Below, one piece after another: positions 51,423-59,991 of a DNA stretch of 64,000 nucleotides; positions within the stretch are counted from its first letter, which is position 1, and each line of letters opens with the position of its first letter. The translations under genes and the position numbers were made by a program. The notes beneath the pieces are model-generated. The model saw nothing but the letters and a program-made list of their open reading frames with translations, did not search any database and was not told the origin of the DNA. The stretch is from Streptomyces sp. NBC_01341. GTDB taxonomy: Bacteria > Actinomycetota > Actinomycetes > Streptomycetales > Streptomycetaceae. The DNA is taken from assembly GCF_035946055.1 (NCBI RefSeq), contig NZ_CP108364.1, forward strand, positions 4,898,001 through 4,962,000, read 5' to 3'.

Positions 51423-54400
51423 GTGACCCCTGCCCCCGTCCCCCCGCCGCCACGGCGCCGTGCGGGACTCCGCACCGCGCTCGTCTCCGCACTCGCCGCG
51501 GCCGCCCTGCTCGTCCCCCTGGTCACGGCCTCCCCGGCCCGTGCCGCGGCAGGTGTCGACCCCGTGCCGGCCGCCGGTGATCCCTGCCTCGGCCAGTGCC
51601 AGGACATCCTCCCGGCGGGCCAGAACGGCCACGCCACACTCGCCGGGATTCTGCTGCACCAGACCATCGGCACCCGCCCCAAGCACTCGGCGGACCAGAT
51701 CGAGCCGTACGACAACCTCCTGCACGACTACTCCGGGCTGACCGAGGACCAGCTCGCCGCGTACTTCAACGACGCGTCGTTCGGGGTGCCGGCAGGACAG
51801 GTGGAGAGCACGGTCTCACCCCGCTCCGACGTCACGATCACCCGTGACAAGGCCACCGGCACCCCGCACATCAAGGGGACCACCCGCTCGGGCACCGAGT
51901 TCGGGGCCGGTTACGCGGCGGGGCAGGACAGGCTCTGGCTGATCGACGTCCTGCGCCACGTAGGACGTGGCGCACTGTCGTCCTTCGCGGGCGGTGCGGC
52001 GGGCAACCGCAGTCTGGAGCAGAGCCTTTGGGCCGTCGCCCCGTACACCGAGGACGACCTGAGGACCCAGCTGGAGCGCGTCCGTGACTCCGGCGCGGCC
52101 GGCGCGCAGGCCTACCGTGACATCCAGGACTACGTCTCGGGGATCAACGCGTTCGTCGACGACACGGTCGGGGCCGCCACCTATCCCGGTGAGTACGAGC
52201 TGACCGGTCACGGGTCGTCCATCGCCGACTTCACCGCCACCGACGTCGTCGCCATCTCCTCCGTCATCGGAGCCATCTTCGGCGGCGGGGGAGGCGGGGA
52301 GGTGGAGAACGCCCTCGCCGAACTCGCCTTCCAGCAGCACTACGGCGCGAGCGCGGGCAGGACGGCCTACACGGCCTGGCGGGCCCAGGACGACAGCGAG
52401 GCGACGACGACCCGGCGTGGCGGCACCTACCCCTACGCCAACTCGCCGGTCTCGCCGGTGGGTGTCGCCGTACCGGACGGCGGGTCGGTGACGGCGTACC
52501 AGCACGCGCGCAACGGCACCGGTACCGGCGCCACCGCGGCCCCGGCCGCGAAGGCCGCCGAAGGGGTGCTGCCCGGCGACCTGATCACCGCGAAGAAGGG
52601 CATGTCCAACGCCCTGGTGGTCTCCGGCGCGCACACGGCCTCCGGCCACCCCGTCGCGGTCTACGGTCCGCAGACCGGCTACTACGCACCCCAGCTGCTC
52701 ATGGTCCAGGAACTCGACGGGCCGGGCCTCCGCTCACGCGGCGCGTCCTTCCCCGGCCTGAGCTTCTACGTCGAGATCGGCCGCGGCCTCGACTACTCCT
52801 GGAGTCCGACCTCGGCCAATCAGGACATCACCGACACCTTCGCCGTCGAGCTCTGCGAGCCCTCCGGTGCGACGCCCACGACCGCGTCGAAGAACTACCT
52901 GCTGCGCGGGACGTGCACCCCGTTCGAGACGCTGACCAGGAAGAACAGCTGGTCGCCTACGATCGCCGACGGCACCGGGGCCGGCTCCTACGACCTCGTC
53001 ACCGAGCGCACCGCCTACGGACTGGTCACCCACACCGGCAAGGTGGGCGGCAAGCCGGTCGCCTTCACGGCGCTGCGCTCCACCTATCACCACGACATCG
53101 ACTCGGTGATCGGCTTCCAGCAGTTCAACGACCCGGGCCGGATCACCTCCGCGCAGACCTTCCAGAGCGCCGCACAGAACATCGGCTACACCTTCAACTG
53201 GTTCTACGCGGACGCCGACCACACGGCGTACTACAACTCCGGGGCGAACCCCGTCCGGGCCGCGAACACGGATCCGGACAAACCGATCCTCGCCACCGCG
53301 GCGTACGAGTGGAAGGACTGGGACCCGGCGGTCAACACCTCCGCCGTCACCCCGCCCGCCGAGCACCCGCAGTCCGTGGACCAGGACTACTACATCAGCT
53401 GGAACAACAAGCAGGCCAAGGGGTTCGCCTCCGCCTGGGGCAACGGCTCCGTCCACCGTGCCGACATCCTCGACGCCCGCGTGGCCGCGCTGGTCGAGGC
53501 CGGCGGCGTGACCCGTACCGCGCTGGTGAGGGCGATGGAGGACGCGGCCACCGCCGACCTGCGGGCCGAGCGGGTGCTGCCCACCGTCCTGGAGGTCATC
53601 GACTCCGCCGCGGTGACCGATCCCGCCCTGTCCGCCACCGTGGAGAAGCTGCGTGCCTGGCAGGCAGCCGGCGGGCACCGCAGGGAGACCGCCAAGGGCT
53701 CCGGCACCTACGCCCACGCCGAAGCGATCCGCACCCTCGACGCGTGGTGGCCGCTGCTGGTGGAGGGCGTTTTCACCCCCGGCCTGGGCGCCGATCTGTA
53801 CCAGGCGCTGACCCGGGTCGCCCCGGTCAACGAGTCCCCCTCGGGCGGACAGAACGGCAGCGGCGCCACCGGGTCCGGGATCGCCGCGAGCGAGGCGCAC
53901 AAGGGCTCGTCCTTCCAGCACGGCTGGTGGGCGTACGTCGACAAGGACCTCAGGTCGGTGCTCGGCAGGACCGTCGGCAGCCCGCTCAACGCCACGTTCT
54001 GCGGGTCGGGGGCGCTCGCCGCCTGCCGCCAGGTGCTGCTGTCCACCCTGACCGCCGCGGCGGCGACCCCGGCGGCGCGGATCTACCCGGCGGACACGTA
54101 CTGCTCCGCCGCGGGTGACCAGGTGTGCGCCGACTCGATCGTGCACCGAGCGATGGGCGGCATCACCGTGCCCCGCATCGCCTGGCAGAACCGGCCGACG
54201 TACCAGCAGGTCGTGGAGTTCCCGGCCCGGCGGACCGACGACCTCACCGACCTCGCCCGAGGAAAGGCGGTCACCGCGTCGGACTACCAGGACGCGGTGG
54301 TCGTCTCCTACCCGCCGAAGAACGCCGTCGACGGAAACCTCTCCACCCGGTGGGCCAGCAAGACGGTCTCCACCGCCTGGATCACGGTCGACCTCGGCGC

Positions 54401-54641
54401 CTCGCGCCAGGTGGGCAGGGTCGCGCTGAACTGGTCGGACCAGTACGCACGGCAGTACCGGATCGAGGTGTCGCCCGACAACGCGACATGGCGCACCGTG
54501 CACACCACGACAGCGGGACGCGGCGGGGTGGAGAACCGCGGCTTCACACCTGTCACCGCGCGGTACGTGCGCGTGTACGGCACACAACGCGGTACCGACA
54601 ACCGCTACTCGCTCAACGAGATAGGCGTCTTCGCCCGCTGA
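51423..54641 (+). CDS. Secreted penicillin-acylase-family protein with discoidin domain
   Basis: A 1,072-residue exported Ntn-hydrolase. It has a signal peptide (about 1-42, ending SPARAA). The alpha-chain region includes TGTPHIKGTTRSGTEFGAGY and GYAAGQDRLWLIDVLR, the family start block. A spacer precedes the probable autoprocessing site with nucleophile Ser395 in KKGMSNALVVSGAHTASG. The beta chain runs to about 920, followed by a C-terminal F5/8 type C domain (about 935-1072: GNLSTRWASKT, WITVDLGASRQVGRV). The usual GSN before the nucleophile is MSN here. Family members cleave amides such as penicillins, acyl-homoserine lactones or lipopeptide tails. The discoidin domain likely binds surface glycans. 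GTG start follows GAGG-type purines (AAGAGG). Confidence 0.92.
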   Translation: MTPAPVPPPPRRRAGLRTALVSALAAAALLVPLVTASPARAAAGVDPVPAAGDPCLGQCQDILPAGQNGHATLAGILLHQTIGTRPKHSADQIEPYDNLLHDYSGLTEDQLAAYFNDASFGVPAGQVESTVSPRSDVTITRDKATGTPHIKGTTRSGTEFGAGYAAGQDRLWLIDVLRHVGRGALSSFAGGAAGNRSLEQSLWAVAPYTEDDLRTQLERVRDSGAAGAQAYRDIQDYVSGINAFVDDTVGAATYPGEYELTGHGSSIADFTATDVVAISSVIGAIFGGGGGGEVENALAELAFQQHYGASAGRTAYTAWRAQDDSEATTTRRGGTYPYANSPVSPVGVAVPDGGSVTAYQHARNGTGTGATAAPAAKAAEGVLPGDLITAKKGMSNALVVSGAHTASGHPVAVYGPQTGYYAPQLLMVQELDGPGLRSRGASFPGLSFYVEIGRGLDYSWSPTSANQDITDTFAVELCEPSGATPTTASKNYLLRGTCTPFETLTRKNSWSPTIADGTGAGSYDLVTERTAYGLVTHTGKVGGKPVAFTALRSTYHHDIDSVIGFQQFNDPGRITSAQTFQSAAQNIGYTFNWFYADADHTAYYNSGANPVRAANTDPDKPILATAAYEWKDWDPAVNTSAVTPPAEHPQSVDQDYYISWNNKQAKGFASAWGNGSVHRADILDARVAALVEAGGVTRTALVRAMEDAATADLRAERVLPTVLEVIDSAAVTDPALSATVEKLRAWQAAGGHRRETAKGSGTYAHAEAIRTLDAWWPLLVEGVFTPGLGADLYQALTRVAPVNESPSGGQNGSGATGSGIAASEAHKGSSFQHGWWAYVDKDLRSVLGRTVGSPLNATFCGSGALAACRQVLLSTLTAAAATPAARIYPADTYCSAAGDQVCADSIVHRAMGGITVPRIAWQNRPTYQQVVEFPARRTDDLTDLARGKAVTASDYQDAVVVSYPPKNAVDGNLSTRWASKTVSTAWITVDLGASRQVGRVALNWSDQYARQYRIEVSPDNATWRTVHTTTAGRGGVENRGFTPVTARYVRVYGTQRGTDNRYSLNEIGVFAR

Positions 54642-54656
54642 CGCGGCCCGCCCATG

Positions 54657-54698
54657 GGAGAGCCCCCGCGAGTCACGTCCTCGCGGGGGCTCTCCTTT
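54657..54698 (+). terminator. Terminator of acylase gene
   Basis: A perfect 15-bp stem GGAGAGCCCCCGCGA and complement with a 9-nt loop, followed by TTT, 15 bp past the stop. It also faces convergent sodF. Confidence 0.85.
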
Positions 54699-54757
54699 CA
54701 TCCGCCTGCCCTGTGAAGGTTGAGAAGACGATCACGAGGCAGGACGCATCGGGTCCG

Positions 54758-55399
54758 TCAGGGGGCGAGGAGCAGTACGTCGGCGCGCTCCTTGGCGGCG
54801 GCGTAGCGCCTGGCGACGTCCTGCCAGTTGACGACGCGCCACATCGCCTCGATGAAGTCCACCTTCTGGTTCTTGTACTGCAGGTAGAAGGCGTGCTCCC
54901 AGGCGTCGAAGACCAGGACCGGGACCGAGCCCTGGCCGACGTTGCCCTGGTGGTCGTAGACCTGCTCGACGATCAGCCTGCCGCTGAGGGGCTCGTAGGC
55001 GAGGACGCCCCAGCCGGAGCCCTGCGTGGTCGCCGCGGCCTTGGTCAGCTGGGACTTGAAGCCGGCGTACGAACCGAAGGACTCCGTGATCGCGTCCGCC
55101 AGGTCGCCGACACCGTCCGCCGCGAGGGGCTCGCCGCCGCCGTCACCGGTCATGTTGTGCCAGTAGATCGAGTGCAGGATGTGGCCCGAGAGGTGGAACG
55201 CGAGGTTCTTCTGCAGGCCGTTGATCGCGCCCCAGGCCTCCTTGTCGCGGGCCTCCTCCAGTTGCTCCAGGGTGTCGTTCGCACCCTTGACGTACGCCGC
55301 GTGGTGCTTGTCGTGGTGGAGCTCGATGATCTGCGGGTTGATGACCGGTTCGAGCGCCGCGTAGTCGTACGGGAGTTCCGGAAGCGTGTACGTGGCCAT
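54758..55399 (-). CDS. sodF: Iron (Fe-Zn) superoxide dismutase
   Basis: A 213-residue Fe/Mn-family superoxide dismutase that removes superoxide in the cytosol. Metal ligands are His28 (ELHHDKHHAAY), His76 (HILHSIYW), Asp165 and His169 (VFDAWEHAFYLQY). A Gln-rich second-sphere position is not clear. ATG at 55399 follows GGAGGG and gives the standard start MATYTLPELPYDY; the open frame extends to 55450 without homology. In Streptomyces sodF is repressed in the presence of nickel by Nur, with the Ni enzyme SodN expressed instead; the upstream Nur box supports the same control here. Confidence 0.96.
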   Translation of the reverse strand: MATYTLPELPYDYAALEPVINPQIIELHHDKHHAAYVKGANDTLEQLEEARDKEAWGAINGLQKNLAFHLSGHILHSIYWHNMTGDGGGEPLAADGVGDLADAITESFGSYAGFKSQLTKAAATTQGSGWGVLAYEPLSGRLIVEQVYDHQGNVGQGSVPVLVFDAWEHAFYLQYKNQKVDFIEAMWRVVNWQDVARRYAAAKERADVLLLAP

Positions 55400-55433
55400 G
55401 GGTTCGAACCCTCCAACTGCTGCCTGGTTGTTA

Positions 55434-55460
55434 TTGCAAGTCCTTCGCAATTGCAGGCTA
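55434..55460 (-). promoter_or_regulatory. Nur box and probable -10 of sodF
   Basis: TTGCAA-N5-TCGCAA (55434-55450, plus-strand reading) matches the Streptomyces Nur consensus tTGCaa-N5-ttGCAA with one deviation. A -10-like TAGCCT (minus strand, 55460-55455) lies immediately upstream, so bound Ni-Nur would cover the transcription start. The box is about 35 bp before the ATG. Confidence 0.75.
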
Positions 55461-55564
55461 GCAGGAGGAAGCCGCGGAAGTGATCAGCCCGTGGTCCTGA
55501 GCCTCGCAACCCTGTAGGGACGGCACGGGCGGGAGGACGACGACGTAACCGCTGCAGCTCGTCC

Positions 55565-56758
55565 TCAGACGACGGGAACGCGTGGGGCGGCGCTCCGCGC
55601 GCCGTCGCGCCGCAGCCCTGCCGCCAGGGCAAGGGTCACCACGGCAGAGGCGGCGGCCATCACCGCCACCGCCGTCGCGGGGGAGGTCCACTGGGCGACG
55701 GTGCCCGCGAGTGCCGCCGCGACGCCCTGCAGCGCGAGCATCCCCGACGAGTGCAGGCCGAGGGCCTGGCCGGCCGCCGAGTCCGGGGTCAGGGCCATCA
55801 GCCGCTCCTGGAACAGCAGGCTCGCCGAGAAGCCCGTCGATGCCAGGGCGGCGAGAGCGAGCGCCCACGACAGCCCCGGCCGCAGCGCGAACAGCAGATA
55901 GGGAACGGCGAGCAGCAGGAGCATCGGGATGCCGAGCCGCCCTCGCCACCGCACCGGGAGGAAACGCCCCGTGACCGTGTCCCCGATCAGCATGCCGAAC
56001 GCCGCGCAGGCGAAGAGCAGCCCCGCACGGTCCGGCCTGTAGGGGACGAAGAGGGACTCGCAGCCGACGACGAGGCCGTTGGGCAGCCAGAGCAGGAGGT
56101 AGACGCGCCTGCGGGGGGCCGAGGACCACAGGAACGCGTTCGTCCGCCAGGTCTCGGCCACCGACGGCCTCCCCGCCACTCGTGCCGGCCGGCGCGTGAG
56201 GCCGAACCGGGCCGCGGCGGCTCCGGCGACGTACAGCGTGGCGGCGACGAGGAGTGTGCCGCGCGGGGACAGGACGGCCACCAGGACGCCTCCCACCGCG
56301 TAACCGCAGATCTGCGTGACGCCCGAGCACATGTTGAGCACCGAACGCCCCAGCAGGTAGGCGTCCCTGGGCATGACCTCGTCGAGCAGCCCGTACCGCA
56401 CCCCGCCGATCACCGCGGCGACCGCCCCCTCTCCCAGGACGACGGCGAACACCAGGGGCAGCGGCAGCCCGGGCACGGCGAGGACGGCCGTCCCGAGTCC
56501 GAAGGCCAGGGCGGCGCAGCTCAGCGCCGCACGCGGCGGGAGCCGGTCCGCCGCCGACATCAGCAGCGTCGCACCGAGCACCTGGGCGAGTGAGGAGCCG
56601 AACATGGAGAGGGCCGAGAGGAGGGGAGACCCCGTCGCCGCGAACACGAGGATCCCCAGCGCCAGACCGCCCGTGGTCGAGGCCGCGCCCTGCAGGGCGC
56701 CGGTCGCGAAGAGGGCACCGAACTGCGGCACGCGGAAGACTTCCCGGTAGGTGAGCAT
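55565..56758 (-). CDS. MFS transporter
   Basis: A 397-residue major-facilitator protein with about 12 helices and short loops. It resembles MFS drug exporters in size, though without a clear antiporter motif C. Its start is divergent from the ArsR-type regulator gene 59 bp away, with an inverted repeat in the gap, suggesting the regulator controls export. Substrate is unknown. No signal peptide is present beyond the first helix (GALFATGALQGAAST). Confidence 0.87.
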   Translation of the reverse strand: MLTYREVFRVPQFGALFATGALQGAASTTGGLALGILVFAATGSPLLSALSMFGSSLAQVLGATLLMSAADRLPPRAALSCAALAFGLGTAVLAVPGLPLPLVFAVVLGEGAVAAVIGGVRYGLLDEVMPRDAYLLGRSVLNMCSGVTQICGYAVGGVLVAVLSPRGTLLVAATLYVAGAAAARFGLTRRPARVAGRPSVAETWRTNAFLWSSAPRRRVYLLLWLPNGLVVGCESLFVPYRPDRAGLLFACAAFGMLIGDTVTGRFLPVRWRGRLGIPMLLLLAVPYLLFALRPGLSWALALAALASTGFSASLLFQERLMALTPDSAAGQALGLHSSGMLALQGVAAALAGTVAQWTSPATAVAVMAAASAVVTLALAAGLRRDGARSAAPRVPVV

Positions 56759-56797
56759 GCCGCGGAGTCTCGGCCGGTGCCCCGTGCGGCCGTTACT

Positions 56798-56817
56798 GTT
56801 TCGCGGGGAGGCGAAAC
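56798..56817 (+). promoter_or_regulatory. Inverted repeat GTTTCGC-N6-GCGAAAC over ribosome site of ArsR-type gene
   Basis: Perfect 7-bp arms flank GGGGAG; the right arm ends at the base before the ATG. A -10-like TACTGT is at 56794-56799. It is a plausible operator for the regulator, acting on both divergent genes. It would also form an mRNA hairpin holding the ribosome site. Confidence 0.55.
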
Positions 56818-57783
56818 ATGGGGTGGTGGCAGGTCAACGCGGACACACTGGCCGCAGGCAGATTCGTCGTGTCGGAACTGGCCGAGGTCACCGCGACGCT
56901 CCAGTTCCTCGAGCGCGGGACAGCGGCGAACCCCGCCGAGCGCTCCTGGCTGGACACGCACGGACCCGCCTACCGGGAGCGCCTCACCGGCGATCCGGTC
57001 GCAGCCCGTCTCGTACGGACCGGACTCGGCGGCCACTGGAACGCGGACTTCCTCACCCCCACGCCCAGCGGCCCCAGCACGTTCGCCCAGGAACTCGACC
57101 GGGTGCGGGGGACGTCCCCGGAGGACGCCCGCACCGACCTGGAGGTCTCGGCAGGGGGCCCGCTGCCGGCGGCGTTCCGAGACGCCGACCTGCCGGGGTG
57201 CGCCGCCGGACTGCTGGAATGGGTGTGGGAGCACCTCGTGCGCCCGGACTGGCCGCGCCGGCGCCGGATCATCGAGGCGGACATCGTGGCGCGTGCCGGT
57301 CAGCTGAGCCGGGGCGGCTGGGCCGCGGCGCTGGAGACCCTGAACCCCGGCATGCGGTGGCTGGGCGGGAGCAGGCTCCAGGTCAACCCGCGTGACTACC
57401 CGCCACGTGAACTGGACGACGCGACGCTGGTGTTCATCCCGGTCACACCCCGCCAGGGGTGGGTCTCCTGGGACGCGGCGGCGCAGCGGTACGCGATCGT
57501 GTACGCCTGTTCGGGAGTCCTCACCGACGCCGGCCGGCCCGTGGTGCCCGACAGCCTCGGCCGGCTGCTCGGACCCGCGCGTGCCGGTGTCCTCGTGCTC
57601 CTCGACCGGCCCCGGAGCACCACCGAGCTGGTGGCACTGACCGGTCAGGGGCTCGGATCGGTGGGCAGACACCTGAGGGTGCTGCTGGACGCCGGTCTTG
57701 CCGGGCGTCGCAGGTCGGGCCGCTCCGTCCTCTACTTCCGTACGGAGGCCGGCAACGTGCTCCTGCGGGCTCAGCCGGGCTGA
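56818..57783 (+). CDS. ArsR/SmtB-type helix-turn-helix regulator with DUF5937-like N-terminal domain
   Basis: A 321-residue regulator. Residues 1-240 form a large N-terminal domain of the kind called DUF5937 (LAEVTATLQFLERG, ERSWLDTH, LGGSRLQVN). The C-terminal 80 residues are a winged helix: RPRSTTELVALTGQGLGSVG then HLRVLLDAGLAGRRRSGRSV. This is larger than a classical ArsR (about 100 residues), and no cysteine metal site is seen, so it likely senses a small organic molecule. It is divergent to the MFS gene. Its 3-prime end overlaps the Vat-type gene tail to tail by 13 bp. Confidence 0.85.
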   Translation: MGWWQVNADTLAAGRFVVSELAEVTATLQFLERGTAANPAERSWLDTHGPAYRERLTGDPVAARLVRTGLGGHWNADFLTPTPSGPSTFAQELDRVRGTSPEDARTDLEVSAGGPLPAAFRDADLPGCAAGLLEWVWEHLVRPDWPRRRRIIEADIVARAGQLSRGGWAAALETLNPGMRWLGGSRLQVNPRDYPPRELDDATLVFIPVTPRQGWVSWDAAAQRYAIVYACSGVLTDAGRPVVPDSLGRLLGPARAGVLVLLDRPRSTTELVALTGQGLGSVGRHLRVLLDAGLAGRRRSGRSVLYFRTEAGNVLLRAQPG

Positions 57784-58421
57784 GGCGCGGCCGCCTCCAG
57801 GTCGTCGACGCTGCCGGACATGAGGGCGCGCACGTGCTCGGTGATGTGTTCGGCGGGCCAGTCCCACCAGGCGAGGGCGAGGAGCCGGGCGACGTCCTTC
57901 TCGTCGTAGCGGGTGCGGATCAGCTTCGCCGGGTTGCCGCCGATGATGCCGTAGTCCGGCACGTCGGAGGTGACGACCGAACCGGTCGCGAGGATCGCAC
58001 CGTTGCCGATGCGTACGCCCGGCATCACGGTCACCCCGTGGCCGAACCACACGTCGTGGCCGACCACGGTGTCGCCCCGGCCGGGCAGCCCGGTCAGCAG
58101 GTCGAAGTGGTCGGCCCAGGAACCGCCCAGGGTGGGGAAGGGGAACGTGGAGGGCCCGTCCATACGGTGGTTGGCGCCGTTCATGATGAACCGCACCCCG
58201 GTCCCGATGGCGCAGAACCGGCCGATGACCAGCTTCTCCGGACCGTAGTGGTACAGCACGTTGCGGGTCTCGAAGGCCGTCGCGTCATCGGGGTCGTCGT
58301 AGTAGGAGTACGCGCCGGCCTCGATGAGCGGGGAGGTGACCAGCGGCTTCAGCTGCACCACCCGCGGCTGGCCGGGCATCGGGTGCAGCACGGTCGGATC
58401 TGCGGGGAGAAGAGGACTCAT
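57771..58421 (-). CDS. CatB/Vat-type O-acetyltransferase (hexapeptide repeat)
   Basis: A 216-residue left-handed beta-helix acyltransferase of the xenobiotic (XAT/Vat) group, using acetyl-CoA. Catalytic His85 sits in the family block NGANHRMDG. Hexapeptide repeats run from about 63 to 170 (VIGRFCAIGTG, VVGHDVWFGHG, GNGAILATGSVV) and end in the CoA-site motif GIIGGNPAKLIR. ATG at 58421 has GAGGG at 7 bp; the frame is open to 58457. Relatives acetylate streptogramin A or chloramphenicol, but many chromosomal members have no known drug role. It lies 36 bp after the APC permease gene on the same strand. Confidence 0.88.
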   Translation of the reverse strand: MSPLLPADPTVLHPMPGQPRVVQLKPLVTSPLIEAGAYSYYDDPDDATAFETRNVLYHYGPEKLVIGRFCAIGTGVRFIMNGANHRMDGPSTFPFPTLGGSWADHFDLLTGLPGRGDTVVGHDVWFGHGVTVMPGVRIGNGAILATGSVVTSDVPDYGIIGGNPAKLIRTRYDEKDVARLLALAWWDWPAEHITEHVRALMSGSVDDLEAAAPQPG

Positions 58422-58457
58422 GGGGGGACCCTCGCAGAAGGACCGTGCCGCATGCAC

Positions 58458-59873
58458 TCAGTTATGGGCCGGGGTGGCGCGCTCCGCCCGCTTCTGGCGT
58501 ACCAGGCCCGTCACGATCAGCGCGGCGGTCAGCGCACCGGTGGCCAGCAGCTGGTCGCGCGTGCCGGGCTGGCGCAGCATCAGGACGAAGATGCCGGCCA
58601 TGGCGGCCAGGGCCACGATCGTCAGCACCGGGAAGAGCCACATGCGGACGACGAGCCGGTCCGGTTCCTCCCGCTCGGTCCGCCTGCGCAGGATCAGCTG
58701 GGAGACGGCGATGAAGATCCAGACGACCAGGATCACCGCGCCGATCATGTTGAGGAGCCACGGGAAGACGTCCTCGGGGCGCCAGTAGCTCAGCAGCACG
58801 CAGAGGAAGCCGAAGACCGACGAGGCGAGCACGGCGTTGCGCGGGACGCCGGAGGAGACCTTGCCGAGGATCTTCGGGCCCTGGCCGCGGGCGACGAGGG
58901 AACAAGCCATGCGGGAGGAGCCGTAGATGTTGGCGTTCATCGCGGAGAGGAGGGCGACGAGGATGACCACGTTCATGATCTCCGCGGCACCGCTGATGCC
59001 GAGGTGGTCCAGCATCGCGTAGAAGGGGCCGACTTCGGCGACCTGGGGGTCGTCCCAGGGGACGAGTGTGACGATGACCGCCATCGAGCCGACGTAGAAG
59101 ACCGCGATCCGCCACATCGCCGTACGCACCGCCTTGGCGACGCCCCGTACCGGGTTCTCCGACTCCGCCGCCGCGATGGTGACCGTCTCCAGGCCGCCGT
59201 ACGCGAAGACGGAGGCCAGCAGCCCGATGATGAACCCGTTCGAGCCGTGGGGCAGGAATCCGCCGTCCGCGGTGAGGTTCGAGGTCCCGGGGGAGTCCGT
59301 GCCGGGCAGCACACCCAGGATCGCGAGCACGCCGAGGACCAGGAAGAGGGTGATCGCGACGACCTTGAGCGCGGCGAACCAGAACTCGAACTCGCCGAAG
59401 TTCTTCACCGCGGCCAGGTTCGTGCCGAGGAAGACCAGCATGAACAGGGCCACCCACGCCCACTCTGGGGTCCCGGGCAGCCAGCCCGTGACGATCTGCG
59501 CGGCGCCGATGCCCTCCAGGCCGACGGCGACGCAGAGCAGCACCCAGAACGACCACCCGGCGGTGAAGCCCGCCCACGGTCCGATCGCCCGTTCCGCGTG
59601 GACGGAGAAGGAGCCGGACGCGGGGTTGGCGGCCGACATCTCCCCGAGCATCCGCATCACGAACATGACCAGCAGTCCGGAGATGCCGTAGGCGACGACG
59701 ATGGAGGGGCCCGCCGAGGCGATGCCGGCACCCGAGCCCACGAACAGTCCGGCACCGATGACACCGCCGAGGGCGATCATCGACAGGTGGCGCTGCTTGA
59801 GGCCGTGGGTCAGGGCGGAGTCGGCGGTGGGGGCGGCTGCGTCCGTGGGGGGCGGCGCGGAGGTCCGGGACAT
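58458..59873 (-). CDS. APC-family amino acid permease, copy 1
   Basis: A 471-residue amino acid/polyamine permease with about 12 helices. The N-terminal block LTHGLKQRHLSMIALGGVIG and GAGLFVGSGAGI (helix 1 substrate loop) are typical of the AAT/GabP group. The helix-6 region carries FAYGGLETVTIAAAESENP. It is closely related to the two other permeases at 59992-61386 and 62452-63891. It is likely co-transcribed with the downstream Vat-type gene (36-bp gap). Substrate is unknown; GABA or neutral amino acids are reasonable for the group. Confidence 0.92.
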   Translation of the reverse strand: MSRTSAPPPTDAAAPTADSALTHGLKQRHLSMIALGGVIGAGLFVGSGAGIASAGPSIVVAYGISGLLVMFVMRMLGEMSAANPASGSFSVHAERAIGPWAGFTAGWSFWVLLCVAVGLEGIGAAQIVTGWLPGTPEWAWVALFMLVFLGTNLAAVKNFGEFEFWFAALKVVAITLFLVLGVLAILGVLPGTDSPGTSNLTADGGFLPHGSNGFIIGLLASVFAYGGLETVTIAAAESENPVRGVAKAVRTAMWRIAVFYVGSMAVIVTLVPWDDPQVAEVGPFYAMLDHLGISGAAEIMNVVILVALLSAMNANIYGSSRMACSLVARGQGPKILGKVSSGVPRNAVLASSVFGFLCVLLSYWRPEDVFPWLLNMIGAVILVVWIFIAVSQLILRRRTEREEPDRLVVRMWLFPVLTIVALAAMAGIFVLMLRQPGTRDQLLATGALTAALIVTGLVRQKRAERATPAHN

Positions 59874-59991
59874 GGACAGCTCTGTTCACTGGTGGGGACA
59901 GGGGACGGCCCACAGTCTGAACACGGGCCCCGGCCACAAGGAACGGCTGTCCGCTATACGGTCACCGGGTTCACACATCGTGCGCACCCGC

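Noticed and set aside
55400..55411. GGTTCGAACC-like string resembling a tRNA T-loop
   Set aside because: No acceptor, D or anticodon stems surround it; it lies in the sodF ribosome-binding leader.
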